From: Rhodothermus bifroesti
Lineage (GTDB): Bacteria > Bacteroidota > Rhodothermia > Rhodothermales > Rhodothermaceae
Reading direction: 5' to 3'
Assembly: GCF_017908595.1 (NCBI RefSeq)
Contig: NZ_JAGKTL010000003.1
Span: 1-64,000, forward strand
DNA: 64,000 nucleotides
Part shown: piece after piece, positions 15,951 to 25,519 of the stretch
Layout: every line of letters begins with the position of its first letter
How positions within the stretch are numbered: the first letter of the stretch is position 1
Program-made: the position numbers and the translations under genes
The notes under the pieces: generated by a model
What the model saw: only the letters and a program-made list of their open reading frames with translations
The model's database searches: none
What the model was told of the DNA's origin: nothing

Positions 15951-18900
15951 TCAGGCAGCGTTGGCTTGGGCTGTTGGATCATAGGCCAGTTGGGGCGCTA
16001 GCCATCGTTCGACCTCTTCGACGGACATGCCTTTGCGCCGAGCATAATCTTCGATTTGGTCCATGCCCAGATGTCCTACGTTGAAGTAGGATGCTTCGGG
16101 ATGGGCCAAGTAGTAGCCGCATACTGAAGCAGCTGGATGCATGGCCAAGTGTTCGGTCAGCCGAATGCCGGTGTGGCGTTCAGCGTCGAGCAGGGCCCAA
16201 AGCGTCCACTTTTCTGTGTGGTCAGGGCAGGCCGGGTAGCCGGGAGCTGGACGAATCCCACGGTAGCGTTCGGCGATGAGCGCTTCGTTGGTGAGTCGCT
16301 CGTCGGGGGCATAGCCCCATAGCTCACGCCGGACGCGTTCATGAAGCAGCTCCGCAAACGCTTCGGCCAAGCGATCGGCTAGCGCTTTGGCCAGGATGGC
16401 TTGATAGTCATCGTGGGCGCGCTCGAACCGATCGACCAGCTCTTCTAGTCCATGGCCAGCAGTTACAGCAAAGGCCCCGATGTAATCTTGGCGACCGCTT
16501 TCTACAGGTGCTACGTAGTCTGCCAAAGCGCGGTTAGGTTGACCGGAGCGTTTGGGCGTTTGCTGGCGCAAGAAATGGAGCACGGCCTGCACTTCGCTTC
16601 GCGCCTCGTCTGTAAAGACCAGCACGTCATCTCCCTGGCTATTGGCGGGAAAGAGTCCCACTACACCATGCGCTTCAAGCCAACCCTGCTCAATGATTTC
16701 GTCTAGCAGTCGGTTGGCATCGGCAAACAGGCGTCGGGCCTCAGCGCCTTTTTCTGGATCGTCCAGGATGCGGGGATACTTGCCCCGCAGTTCCCAAGCC
16801 TGGAAGAACGGCGTCCAGTCGATGTAGCGTCGGATTTCGGCCAATGGGAAGTTGCGCATGATGGTCAGGCCCAAGTGTTTGGGCCGTGTGATGGGTACGG
16901 CTGACCAATCGCAGGTAAAGCGGTTAGCGCGGGCTTCTTCGATGGTTAGGAGACGTTCGTTTGTGCGGCGACTGTGTCGTTGGCGGAGCGCTTCGTACTC
17001 CCGGCGGATGTCTTCCACGAAAGCACTTCGACGGAGGGGGTCGGTTAATGCACTCGCAGCGGGCACAGCCCGAGAGGCATCAAGCACATGCACCACAGGT
17101 GCATGGTAGCAGGGAGCAATCTTTAGGGCTGTGTGCAACTTTGAGGTTGTGGCTCCCCCAATAAGCAGAGGTGTGTCGAAGCCGGCACGCTCCAGTTCGC
17201 GGGCTACATGTACCATCTCGTCAAGACTGGGCGTGATCAGACCACTTAGGCCAATCAGGTCTACCTGGTGGTGACGTGCCTCCTCGAGAATGCGGTCGGC
17301 AGGCACCATCACGCCCAGATCGATTACTTCAAAGCCATTGCACTGGAGTACGACACCCACGATGTTTTTGCCGATGTCGTGCACATCGCCTTTGACTGTG
17401 GCCAGCAGAATGCGGGCTCTAGGACGCACATCCCCCAAGCGCTGCTTTTCGGCCTCCAGATAAGGCACCAGGTAGGCCACCGCCTTTTTCATCACGCGTG
17501 CACTTTTGACGACCTGCGGCAGAAACATCTTACCGGCGCCAAACAGCTCGCCTACAACGTTCATGCCGTCCATAAGCGGCCCTTCGATCACAGCCAACGG
17601 CGAGCCGTACTTTTGACGCGCTTCCTCAACGTCTTCCTCGATAAATTCCGTGATACCTTTGACGAGGGCGTGGCGTAGGCGGGCTTCGACAGGTTCTTGG
17701 CGCCAGGCTAACGTTGCTGCTTCAGCTGCGTCGTTTGTTTGTTGCGTGAGCGTTTCGGCCAGTGCAATAAGCCGTTCGGTAGCATCTGGGCGCCGATCAA
17801 AGAGTACGTCTTCAATGCGTGCGCGCAGCTCGGGATCGATCGCTTCATAAATGCCAAGCTGCGCAGGATTGACAATGCCCATATCCATTCCGGCCTGCAC
17901 GGCGTGATAGAGAAACACCGTATGCATGGCCTGGCGCACCGTTTCATTCCCGCGAAACGAGAACGACAGGTTTGAAATGCCGCCCGAAACACGGGCGTAA
18001 GGTAGGTTCGCTTTAATCCAACGCGTGGCTTCCAGAAAGTCGATGGCATATCGATTATGCTCAGGAATGCCGGTTGCCACGGCGTAGATGTTCGGATCAA
18101 AAATAATGTCCTCCGGCGGGAAGCCAACCTCTTGAGTCAGAATGCGGTAGGCACGCTGGCAGATGGCTATGCGACGCTGGAGCGTGTCGGCTTGTCCTTG
18201 CTCGTCGAAGGCCATGACGATGAGGGCTGCCCCATATTGGCGCACGCGACGGGCGCGTTCTTTGAACACTTCTTCTCCGTCTTTAAGCGAAAGCGAGTTG
18301 ACAATCCCCTTGCCTTGTAGACACTTGAGCCCGGCTTCAAGCACTTCCCACCTTGAAGAATCGATTACAACCGGCACGCGTGCGATCTCGGGTTCGGCCG
18401 AGATCAGATGCAAAAACGTGGTCATAGCCTGCACGCTGTCGAGCAAGGCTTCGTCCATGTTCACGTCGATCATCTGCGCGCCGTTTTCGATTTGCTCACG
18501 CGCCACATCGAGGGCTTCTTCGTAACGGCCTTCGCGGATGAGTCGGGCAAAGCGACGGGAGCCGGTGACGTTTGTGCGTTCGCCGATGTTGACAAAGTTT
18601 AACTCGGGCCGAAACACAAGGGGCTCTAGCCCTGCAAGGCGCAGCGTGCGGGGCACCTCGGGAATGCGGCGGGGTGGGAGACCCTCTAGGGCTTCGGCAA
18701 TGGCCCGAATGTGTTCTGGGGTTGTGCCGCAGCAGCCGCCGGCCAAGTTGAGCCAGCCCTCGCGGGCATAGTCGGCAAGCTGCGCTGCCATGTAGTCGGG
18801 TGTTTCTTTATACTGGCCAAGCGCGTCGGGTAGGCCTGCATTGGGATAAAGGCTGGTAAAGACGGTAGCCGTTCGGGCCAGTTCCTCGATGAAGGGGCGC

Positions 18901-19652
18901 ATTTGGCCAGAACCAAGTGCGCAGTTGAGGCCGACCGATAGGAGGTGGGGCATGTGTGCGATGGAGATCCAAAACGCCTCGGGCGTCTGGCCCGACAGCG
19001 TGCGGCCGCTTTGGTCGACAATCGTGCCTGAGACCATCACAGGGACGGCCTGGCCACGCGTCTGAAACGCTTCTTGAATCGCAAACAGGGCCGCTTTGCA
19101 GTTGAGTGTGTCAAAAACGGTCTCGACAAGCAAAACGTCGACACCTCCATCAAGCAGCCCACGTACCTGTTCGCGGTAGGCGGCTACCATCTCGTCGAAG
19201 GTGACGGCGCGGTAGGCGGGGTTGTTGACGTCGGGTGAAATCGAGAGCGTCTTGTTGGTGGGACCAATAGCACCTGCCACAAAGCGAGGGCGTTCAGGGG
19301 TGCGTCGCGTGTATGCTGCGGCAGCTTCGCGGGCTAGGCGGGCTGCTGCAACGTTGAGCTCATAGACGAGGTGCTCCAGGCCATAGTCGGCTTGGGAAAG
19401 AGCATTAGCATTGAAGGTATTGGTTTCAATGAGGTCGGCACCGGCCTCAAGATAGGCGCAGTGGATGTCGCGGATGAGCTCGGGCTGCGTTAGAACCAGC
19501 AAGTCGTTATTTCCCCGAAGGGGCTTGGGGTGATCGGCAAAGCGCGCTCCCCGAAAGGCTTCCTCCGAGAGCTGGTGACGCTGGATCATGGTCCCCATGG
19601 CCCCGTCGAGGATTAAAATGCGCTGTTGCAGCAACCGGGCAAGCTCGTGCAT
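15951..19652 (-). CDS. metH: Cobalamin-dependent methionine synthase
   Basis: Transfers the methyl group of 5-methyltetrahydrofolate to homocysteine through methylcobalamin. At 1233 residues it is full length with all four modules. The homocysteine domain has zinc-binding Cys in [12 protein letters not shown] and [12 protein letters not shown]. The folate domain is marked by [16 protein letters not shown]. The B12 domain has the cobalt-ligand motif GDVHDIGKN and later the GLSGLITPS and [11 protein letters not shown] segments. The C-terminal reactivation domain has [16 protein letters not shown] for AdoMet binding. Only 83 bases separate the start from the typA stop upstream, too short for a cobalamin riboswitch. 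It may be read through from typA. Confidence 0.97.
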   Translation of the reverse strand: MHELARLLQQRILILDGAMGTMIQRHQLSEEAFRGARFADHPKPLRGNNDLLVLTQPELIRDIHCAYLEAGADLIETNTFNANALSQADYGLEHLVYELNVAAARLAREAAAAYTRRTPERPRFVAGAIGPTNKTLSISPDVNNPAYRAVTFDEMVAAYREQVRGLLDGGVDVLLVETVFDTLNCKAALFAIQEAFQTRGQAVPVMVSGTIVDQSGRTLSGQTPEAFWISIAHMPHLLSVGLNCALGSGQMRPFIEELARTATVFTSLYPNAGLPDALGQYKETPDYMAAQLADYAREGWLNLAGGCCGTTPEHIRAIAEALEGLPPRRIPEVPRTLRLAGLEPLVFRPELNFVNIGERTNVTGSRRFARLIREGRYEEALDVAREQIENGAQMIDVNMDEALLDSVQAMTTFLHLISAEPEIARVPVVIDSSRWEVLEAGLKCLQGKGIVNSLSLKDGEEVFKERARRVRQYGAALIVMAFDEQGQADTLQRRIAICQRAYRILTQEVGFPPEDIIFDPNIYAVATGIPEHNRYAIDFLEATRWIKANLPYARVSGGISNLSFSFRGNETVRQAMHTVFLYHAVQAGMDMGIVNPAQLGIYEAIDPELRARIEDVLFDRRPDATERLIALAETLTQQTNDAAEAATLAWRQEPVEARLRHALVKGITEFIEEDVEEARQKYGSPLAVIEGPLMDGMNVVGELFGAGKMFLPQVVKSARVMKKAVAYLVPYLEAEKQRLGDVRPRARILLATVKGDVHDIGKNIVGVVLQCNGFEVIDLGVMVPADRILEEARHHQVDLIGLSGLITPSLDEMVHVARELERAGFDTPLLIGGATTSKLHTALKIAPCYHAPVVHVLDASRAVPAASALTDPLRRSAFVEDIRREYEALRQRHSRRTNERLLTIEEARANRFTCDWSAVPITRPKHLGLTIMRNFPLAEIRRYIDWTPFFQAWELRGKYPRILDDPEKGAEARRLFADANRLLDEIIEQGWLEAHGVVGLFPANSQGDDVLVFTDEARSEVQAVLHFLRQQTPKRSGQPNRALADYVAPVESGRQDYIGAFAVTAGHGLEELVDRFERAHDDYQAILAKALADRLAEAFAELLHERVRRELWGYAPDERLTNEALIAERYRGIRPAPGYPACPDHTEKWTLWALLDAERHTGIRLTEHLAMHPAASVCGYYLAHPEASYFNVGHLGMDQIEDYARRKGMSVEEVERWLAPQLAYDPTAQANAA

Positions 19653-19735
19653 AAAACAGGGCAGATTTGTTCAAACAAAAAATCGTACGTGCATCACACG
19701 GCCGCTTCTGAGGCATGTTCCAATGACGCCACCCG

Positions 19736-21577
19736 TCAACTTCCCACAGCCTGCTGCCGGAGGGCTTGGCGCTTCCGCTCGTGTGGATCGAGATAGCGTT
19801 TGCGTAGGCGGATGGCTTTAGGGGTTACTTCAATCAGCTCGTCTTCGCGGATGAACTCGATGGCTGCTTCGAGAGAAAGCTTGCGAGGCGGCACCAGCTT
19901 TTCAAAGCCTTCGGCCGTCGAAGCGCGCATGTTGGTGAGTTTCTTCTCGCGGGTGATGTTGACTTCCAGGTCGCCTTCCCGGCAGTGCTCGCCCACAATC
20001 ATGCCCGTATAGACTTCATCGCCAGGTTCAACAAACAGCTCGCCGCGTTCCTGAAGGTTCAGCATAGCATACGCTGTTACGCGTCCCGGTCGGTCGGCCA
20101 CCAGGGTGCCGGTGGCTCGATGCGTGATAGGGCCTGCCCAGGGGCGGTAGCCGTCAAAGAGATGATGGAGCAGTCCGGTCCCCTTGGTGTCGGTCAGGAA
20201 TTCGCTTCGATAGCCGATGAGGCCGCGGGCGGGCATCTCGAACTCGAGCCGAACGCGCCCGGTGCCATGGTTAATCATTTTGACCAGCACGCCACGCCGC
20301 ATGCCTAGCTTTTGGACCACAACGCCCATGTATTCCTCTGGCACGTCAATCAGCACGCGCTCGTAGGGTTCATGCAGCTTACCGTCGATCTGGCGCGTGA
20401 GCACACGCGGCTGGCCCACTGCAAGCTCATAGCCTTCACGACGCATCTGCTCGATCAGGATCGCTAATTGCAGCTCGCCCCGACCGTAGACAAGGAAAGC
20501 ATCGGGCGAATCGGTTTCTTCCACACGGATTGCCAGGTTGTTTTCAGCCTCTCGGAGCAGGCGTTCACGCAGGTGGCGGGAAGTCACGTACTGGCCTTCA
20601 CGACCGGCAAAGGGGCTGTCGTTGATCCGAAACTCCATTGAGAGTGTCGGCTCGTCAACATGCAGGGGCGGTAGCGGCTTGGGATTATGGGCATCCGTGA
20701 TGGATTCGCCCAATCCAATACCCTGCATGCCGGCTACAGCCACAATGGCTCCAGGCCCAGCCCATTCAATTTCGACGCGCTGCAGTCCCTCAAACTCGAA
20801 GAGCGCATTTACCACCGCAGGCGTCTGGCGGCCGTCACGGTGGCAGAGCAGTACGCGCTGACGGTTTTGGAGCTTGCCCTGCACGATACGTCCAATGGCC
20901 AGCGGTCCACGGTAAGGATCGGGCTGCACATGGGTAACCAGCATCTGGAGGGGCGCATCAGGATCACCCTGGGGCGGTGGAATATGGGTGAGGATGGCTT
21001 CAAAAAGCGGGCGCAGGTCCGTCAGCGGAGCCTCAGGGTCAAGGGTGCAGCGCCCTTCTTTGGCTATGGTGTAGAGGACAGGAAAGTCCAGCTGCGCTTC
21101 GGTAGCATCCAGATCGATAAACAGATCGTAGATCTCGTCGAGCACCTGGCGCGGACGGGCATCTTGGCGGTCAATTTTGTTGATCACTACAATCGCCGGA
21201 AGCCCCAGGGCCAGGGCTTTTGAGAGCACAAATCGTGTCTGCGGCAATGGGCCTTCGGCGGCATCGACCAGGAGCATGATGCCATCGACCATAGCTAGCG
21301 TGCGCTCGACCTCACCACCAAAGTCGGCGTGGCCAGGCGTATCGACAATGTTGATCTTAACGCCTGCATACCAGATGGCCGTGTTTTTGGCCATAATCGT
21401 AATCCCCTTCTCGCGCTCCAAATCAAGCGAGTCGAGCACGCGTTCCTGGACCTCCTGGTTGGCGCGGAAAATACCGCTTTGCCAGAGCATGGCATCGACC
21501 AGTGTCGTTTTGCCATGGTCGACGTGAGCTACGATAGCGATATTGCGCAGCGGATAACCCATGTGGCCATTGGACAT
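19736..21577 (-). CDS. typA: Ribosome-associated GTPase TypA/BipA
   Basis: A translational GTPase related to EF-G and LepA that acts in ribosome assembly and stress or cold adaptation. 613 residues. P-loop [15 protein letters not shown], switch [17 protein letters not shown], and NKIDRQDAR for guanine recognition, followed by domain II, the EF-G C-terminal-like domain, and the TypA-specific C-terminus (ANMR-type segment [22 protein letters not shown]). An ATG 15 bases inside (21562) is an alternative start. The next gene on the strand is metH. Confidence 0.96.
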   Translation of the reverse strand: MSNGHMGYPLRNIAIVAHVDHGKTTLVDAMLWQSGIFRANQEVQERVLDSLDLEREKGITIMAKNTAIWYAGVKINIVDTPGHADFGGEVERTLAMVDGIMLLVDAAEGPLPQTRFVLSKALALGLPAIVVINKIDRQDARPRQVLDEIYDLFIDLDATEAQLDFPVLYTIAKEGRCTLDPEAPLTDLRPLFEAILTHIPPPQGDPDAPLQMLVTHVQPDPYRGPLAIGRIVQGKLQNRQRVLLCHRDGRQTPAVVNALFEFEGLQRVEIEWAGPGAIVAVAGMQGIGLGESITDAHNPKPLPPLHVDEPTLSMEFRINDSPFAGREGQYVTSRHLRERLLREAENNLAIRVEETDSPDAFLVYGRGELQLAILIEQMRREGYELAVGQPRVLTRQIDGKLHEPYERVLIDVPEEYMGVVVQKLGMRRGVLVKMINHGTGRVRLEFEMPARGLIGYRSEFLTDTKGTGLLHHLFDGYRPWAGPITHRATGTLVADRPGRVTAYAMLNLQERGELFVEPGDEVYTGMIVGEHCREGDLEVNITREKKLTNMRASTAEGFEKLVPPRKLSLEAAIEFIREDELIEVTPKAIRLRKRYLDPHERKRQALRQQAVGS

Positions 21578-21732
21578 TACTTCCCAACAAGGACTTGACG
21601 GTTAACGTGAGCCCCTTACTTGCGCCTATGCTCAAGAAAGGTTCCACCTGCTGCAATACTTCGCAAATTGTGGCGCTTGCTCTCAGAAGGGCTGCGCTCT
21701 GCGCGTGCGATACCGCTAGTGTTCTAGGTGGC

Positions 21733-22638
21733 TTAGTGCTGCCCTTCGGGGGTTGGCGGCAGGGTTTGTAGAAAGGCCCAGAGTGCCCGGATTTCAACGT
21801 CTGTCATCTGCGAGGTAAACCGGACGGGCATGTACTGCAGGTTGAGGGTTGAGCCATCAGGGCGTTTTCCTTCCCGCAACGCGCGGAAGAAGTCGGTTTC
21901 AGTCCAGGTGCCCAAACCTGTGGCTGGATCGGGTGTCAGGTTGGCAGCGGGAGGCCACTCTGGTGGCGCCCCAGGAATGGGGCCACCGCTAAAGCCATGG
22001 CCATGGCAGCCGCTACAAGAGGTGGCTAGGTAAGCACCATAAGCAGCTGTAGGCTCAGGAGTCATGGTAGGCGGATGGGGTGCGCTATGGTTAATCAACC
22101 GCGCTGTAAGCAGCAGTGGAAAGTTTCCTTGGAGGTGTAGTAGGCGGCCTAAAGGCCCAATGCGGATAGGGATCGTGGGTCGGTCAACTGGAGGTAAATG
22201 CCTCACGTAGGCTATGAGGGCCGTTAGGTCTTCATCGCTAAGCTGGTTAAACTCAACAGCCGGCATGAAACGCAGCGGTTTGCCGTCGTTGCGGACACCG
22301 TGCCGAACAGCGCGTTCCCAGTCCGCTACAGTGAGTACTGCGCCGCGACCGCCGCGCGTTAGGTTAGGACCAGCATAACGCCCCATCATAGGATCATCGA
22401 TAAAGATCTGCCCGCCAAAGTCGGCACCATGACAGTCGCTGCATCCCCGAATTGTAGCCACATGTCGCCCGTGCGCTAGGGTGGCCGAGTCGGCGCGCAG
22501 CGTAAGATGGACCTCATGCAGCGTGTAGGATTGGCGTAGATGTAAGGAAGTGATCAAATAAACAGCGCTTAATCCCATTAACAATAACCCAACCAATACG
22601 CCAACCCCTCCGCCCAATAGATACAGGGTGCGTGCCAT
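21733..22638 (-). CDS. Membrane-anchored dihaem c-type cytochrome
   Basis: 301 residues. An N-terminal hydrophobic segment (about residues 8-30) anchors or exports it. Two class-I cytochrome c domains follow, each with a CxxCH haem site (CSDCHGADFGG and CSGCHGHGFSGG) and a likely axial Met (FMPAVEF and YMPVRF) ahead of a repeated C-terminal helix (LTALIAYVRHLPP; IRALWAFLQTLPP). The two halves are internal duplicates. It resembles the cytochrome subunits of periplasmic dehydrogenases, but no dehydrogenase gene is adjacent, so its redox partner is unknown. Confidence 0.88.
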   Translation of the reverse strand: MARTLYLLGGGVGVLVGLLLMGLSAVYLITSLHLRQSYTLHEVHLTLRADSATLAHGRHVATIRGCSDCHGADFGGQIFIDDPMMGRYAGPNLTRGGRGAVLTVADWERAVRHGVRNDGKPLRFMPAVEFNQLSDEDLTALIAYVRHLPPVDRPTIPIRIGPLGRLLHLQGNFPLLLTARLINHSAPHPPTMTPEPTAAYGAYLATSCSGCHGHGFSGGPIPGAPPEWPPAANLTPDPATGLGTWTETDFFRALREGKRPDGSTLNLQYMPVRFTSQMTDVEIRALWAFLQTLPPTPEGQH

Positions 22639-22859
22639 AAGCGTCCGTCCGTTATAGTTTGAGGCAACCCCTGCCTGGCTAAGACCAAACTGAAAGGCTC
22701 AAGGGACAAAGGCGATCAACACGAGACCTTCGTGCTTGACCTTAGGACTTGCCAAGCACAACATTTCTAAAATAAAACCTAGCATCATCTGTTTACCCAA
22801 TGATTTTAGCTTAAAATAAAATGGAAATAACAACTTATTTCTTTAGATCAAATGAGCAA

Positions 22860-22892
22860 TTTGGATTAGTCCTGTTTGTGCCGATACCTTTG
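22860..22892 (+). promoter_or_regulatory. Candidate Bacteroidota-type promoter of the ECF-sigma operon
   Basis: TTTG at 22860-22863 and TACCTTTG at 22885-22892 are separated by 21 bases. They match the TTTG / TAnnTTTG pattern known for primary-sigma promoters in Bacteroidota. The implied start of transcription is near 22899, 17 bases before the sigma-factor ATG. The surrounding 277-base intergenic region (22639-22915) is markedly A+T-rich and holds no other clear feature. Confidence 0.45.
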
Positions 22893-22915
22893 AGGCACGA
22901 TAACGTGAGCCGTCC

Positions 22916-23503
22916 ATGACGCATATTCTTGTAGCGCTGCTGCTCCTAGCCCAGCAGGGCCCAGGGGAAGAACTCGATGATCCAGAGCTGGCTCGACGCA
23001 TTCGCCATGGAGATCAGCAGGCCTTCCGGCTGTTTTTCGAGCGCTATCACGCGTTTCTGTTGCGCTATCTAGAGCGTATGGGGTTGCCCGTTGAGGTAGC
23101 CGAAGACGTTGTGCAGCAGGCTTTTGTGATGATATGGGAGCGGCGGGCGCAGATCGATCCCACGCGGTCGCTGCGGGCTTTCTTGTTTCGGATTGGACAC
23201 AATCGTGCCTTGAATTATTTCCGAGATACTCGGAGGCTGATTTCTGTAACCACCGTGCCTGAAATGGCCGATCCGGGGTGCTCTGCGGAGCAGCAGGCCG
23301 ACGCCTTTTGGCTTGAGCAGCGCCTGCAGGCCGCCATTGCGCGGCTTCCGGCGCGACAACGGGCTGTTTTTGAGCTCTGCTTTTTGCAGGACCTTACCTA
23401 CCGTGAAGCAGCCGAAGTACTGGGCATTCGCCCTAAAACCGTAGAAAATCACATGGCGCAGGCCCTTCGGCAGCTTCGGGAAGCGCTGGCCGCTTTCTTG
23501 TGA
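22916..23503 (+). CDS. ECF-type RNA polymerase sigma factor
   Basis: 195 residues with region 2 (ELARRIRHGDQQAFRLFFER through FRIGHNRALNYFRDTRR) and region 4 (LPARQRAVFELCFLQ, then LTYREAAEVLGIRPKTVENH), as in FecI-like sigma factors of Bacteroidota. The N-terminus is unusually hydrophobic for a sigma factor (MTHILVALLLLAQQG). No better in-frame ATG exists before the conserved region, so either this is real or translation starts at a non-ATG codon near the GEELDD segment. It heads a plus-strand run with a FecR anti-sigma factor and a TonB-dependent receptor, the usual surface-signalling trio. Confidence 0.9.
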   Translation: MTHILVALLLLAQQGPGEELDDPELARRIRHGDQQAFRLFFERYHAFLLRYLERMGLPVEVAEDVVQQAFVMIWERRAQIDPTRSLRAFLFRIGHNRALNYFRDTRRLISVTTVPEMADPGCSAEQQADAFWLEQRLQAAIARLPARQRAVFELCFLQDLTYREAAEVLGIRPKTVENHMAQALRQLREALAAFL

Positions 23504-23584
23504 TCCTGGGATAGGGGAAAACGGCCAGTGCTGTGTATAGCAGGTAGCAACAGACCAGCCTGTTGTATCGGGTAAACTTGTAAC

Positions 23585-23592
23585 AAGGAGGT
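23585..23592 (+). promoter_or_regulatory. Strong Shine-Dalgarno site of the lipoprotein gene
   Basis: AAGGAGGT lies 5 bases before the ATG at 23598. It is a near-perfect complement of the 16S 3' end and clearly stronger than the sites of most neighbouring genes. It suggests the lipoprotein is translated much more heavily than the sigma factor upstream. Confidence 0.75.
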
Positions 23593-23597
23593 GTACT

Positions 23598-24515
23598 ATG
23601 AAACGCTTCCAGAGCGGACTGGCACTGCTACTGCTGGTGTCGCTGGCAGCTTGTGATGTGCTGCAGCACACAGATACCCAAACGCTGAGCGACGAAGAAG
23701 CCGCAACGGTTGCTACCATTGTGGCGCAGTCTCTAGCCGATCAGAGCGACGGACTAGTGACGGATTTTTACGAAGCAACGGCGACGTTTGACCGTAGCGG
23801 CATGTACTACATGGGTGGTGCGGCAGGTAAAGACGGCGCGTTGGTTCAGGATCCTCGGCCTTGGCGGGGTATGCGTCGCAACTTCCAGCTCAGCTACGAC
23901 TCGACTACGGGTGTGCACACCCTTTCGTTTCTGCATGAGGTTGATCACCCTGTCTTTCATAAGTCGATAGAAGCGCGGCTGCAGTACATTTTCAAAGACA
24001 CAGCAGGGCAGTTTATTGCCCGGCCGCGCGCTGAGGCCGACCGCATCGCCACGATCGACTTCGAGGGCTACCGCCGAGGCGAAGTGTCGCAGCAGACGCC
24101 TGCAGGCAATAGGCGCAGCTCGTCCTTCGAGCGGCGGGCAACTTGGCACGTTGAAGGCCTCGAGGCCGAAAGCGACACGATCCTGTTTATGGGTGAGCAA
24201 ACCTATTCGGGCACGTTCCACTTGATCAACGTACAGGGCCGGGAAGTCGAGCGCGTATTTTCTGGCCAACTGGTGACCGATGGCCCCATTAAGATCGCTA
24301 AGCCTACCACAAACGAGGCATTGGAATACCGGGCCTACGGCACCTTGGCTTATCAACTGCAGCTTGTGATGCGGGTAAACGGGCGTGAGCAAACGCGCAC
24401 TGTAGAGGGGACGATCGAGCTCAATGGCGACGGATCGGCGCTGCTTCGCTTTTTCGGCACGCGGCAAGCCTACCGCATCGTGCTAGGTACTGGTGAGGTT
24501 GAGCCGCTTTCTTAA
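23598..24515 (+). CDS. Uncharacterised lipoprotein between sigma and anti-sigma genes
   Basis: 305 residues. A signal peptide ends in a lipobox (LLVSLAAC) with the lipidated Cys at about residue 19, so it is a membrane-anchored lipoprotein. The mature part is rich in beta strands and acidic and polar residues (for example YYMGGAAGKDGALVQDPRP, TYSGTFHLINVQGREVERVF). I recognise no known domain. It sits 94 bases after the ECF sigma gene and 41 bases before fecR, interrupting the normal sigma/anti-sigma pair, and has a very strong ribosome-binding site. It may be a ligand-binding or cell-envelope output of the system. Confidence 0.8.
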   Translation: MKRFQSGLALLLLVSLAACDVLQHTDTQTLSDEEAATVATIVAQSLADQSDGLVTDFYEATATFDRSGMYYMGGAAGKDGALVQDPRPWRGMRRNFQLSYDSTTGVHTLSFLHEVDHPVFHKSIEARLQYIFKDTAGQFIARPRAEADRIATIDFEGYRRGEVSQQTPAGNRRSSSFERRATWHVEGLEAESDTILFMGEQTYSGTFHLINVQGREVERVFSGQLVTDGPIKIAKPTTNEALEYRAYGTLAYQLQLVMRVNGREQTRTVEGTIELNGDGSALLRFFGTRQAYRIVLGTGEVEPLS

Positions 24516-24556
24516 AGCTTCCGGGACGGGCATCACCCCCCCAAACCAATTTTGCG

Positions 24557-25519
24557 ATGAATCGTGAGGCTACATTAGCGCAACGTATTGGGCAGCTTCG
24601 AGAGGCAGGTCGGCCTTTAGCGTCTGATCCGGAGCTGGCAGCAGATCCGCTGATGCAGGTGCTGCTACGGTTTCAGGCTAGGCAAGTGCCTAAGGTCGAA
24701 GTAGCACGGCAAGAGCGCATTTGGCAGCAGGTGGTGCGCCGTATGCAGCGACCGGCAGCTGACCGACTACCACGTGTGGGCTTCAGGCGTCGCCGCATGA
24801 TTTGGCGTTGGGCGCTTAGCGTAGCGATGGTGCTTCTGGCAGTAGGGCTGGGCTGGTGGTTGTCTGCAGGACGCAAGGCGGAGCCGGTGCTGGTAGCTTC
24901 GGCCGAAACAGCGATGCAGGCCTATAGGGCTCCAGATGGTTCGCGCGTCACGCTTCGCCCGCACTCAAGACTGTATCAAGTGGTAGCTTCGGAAACGGTG
25001 CTGCACTACCGGCTAGAGGGTGAGGCGTTTTTCGAGGTAGTGCCTCGTCCCGAGCGTCGCTTTCAGGTGGAGGCTGGTCCGGTGCATGTAACCGTACTCG
25101 GCACACGGTTTAACGTACGCACCTGGGGAGGCGTTGAAGTCTTTCTAGAAGCCGGAAGGCTTGAGCTGCAAGGGCCAAGGGGGCAGCGGCAGGTGCTGAC
25201 AGCAGGCCAGCGCGTCCGCCTAACCGCTAATGGACGCCTCACAGCACCGGAGCGGGCTTCCGCTGAAGTGTACCTGGACTGGCTACAAGGGCGATTGACG
25301 TTTGCGCAGCAGCCAGCTGCTCAAGTTGTCACTGAGTTGGCTTACCACTTTGGCGTGCAGATTACGTTGCCCGAGCCGTATGCAGCCCAGACGCTCAGCG
25401 GTACGTTGTTGCTAGAGGATCTGGAACAAGCTTTGCAGGACTTGGGTCGCGTCTTGGGTGGTCACTTTGTCGCGGTTGCACCAGCGCATTATCGCTTTGA
25501 AGCTGATGGGGATCGTTAA
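24557..25519 (+). CDS. FecR-family anti-sigma factor
   Basis: 320 residues. A cytoplasmic N-terminal part (about 1-85) would bind the sigma factor. One transmembrane helix follows (WALSVAMVLLAVGLGWWLSA), then the periplasmic FecR domain (YRAPDGSRVTLRPHSRLYQV, VTVLGTRFNVRTWGGVEVFL) and a C-terminal STN/DUF4974-like module (LTFAQQPAAQVVTELAYHFG). In the Fec paradigm the periplasmic part contacts the signalling domain of the cognate TonB-dependent receptor. Here that receptor follows with a 14-base overlap. Confidence 0.92.
   Translation: MNREATLAQRIGQLREAGRPLASDPELAADPLMQVLLRFQARQVPKVEVARQERIWQQVVRRMQRPAADRLPRVGFRRRRMIWRWALSVAMVLLAVGLGWWLSAGRKAEPVLVASAETAMQAYRAPDGSRVTLRPHSRLYQVVASETVLHYRLEGEAFFEVVPRPERRFQVEAGPVHVTVLGTRFNVRTWGGVEVFLEAGRLELQGPRGQRQVLTAGQRVRLTANGRLTAPERASAEVYLDWLQGRLTFAQQPAAQVVTELAYHFGVQITLPEPYAAQTLSGTLLLEDLEQALQDLGRVLGGHFVAVAPAHYRFEADGDR

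Noticed and set aside
19653-19735. Possible cobalamin or SAM riboswitch before metH
   Set aside because: Only 83 bases are available and no B12-box-like or SAM-type core is visible.
22730-22760. GTGCTTG...CAAGCAC inverted repeat upstream of the ECF sigma gene
   Set aside because: A 7-bp stem with a long loop and no T-run, far from the start. It may be chance.
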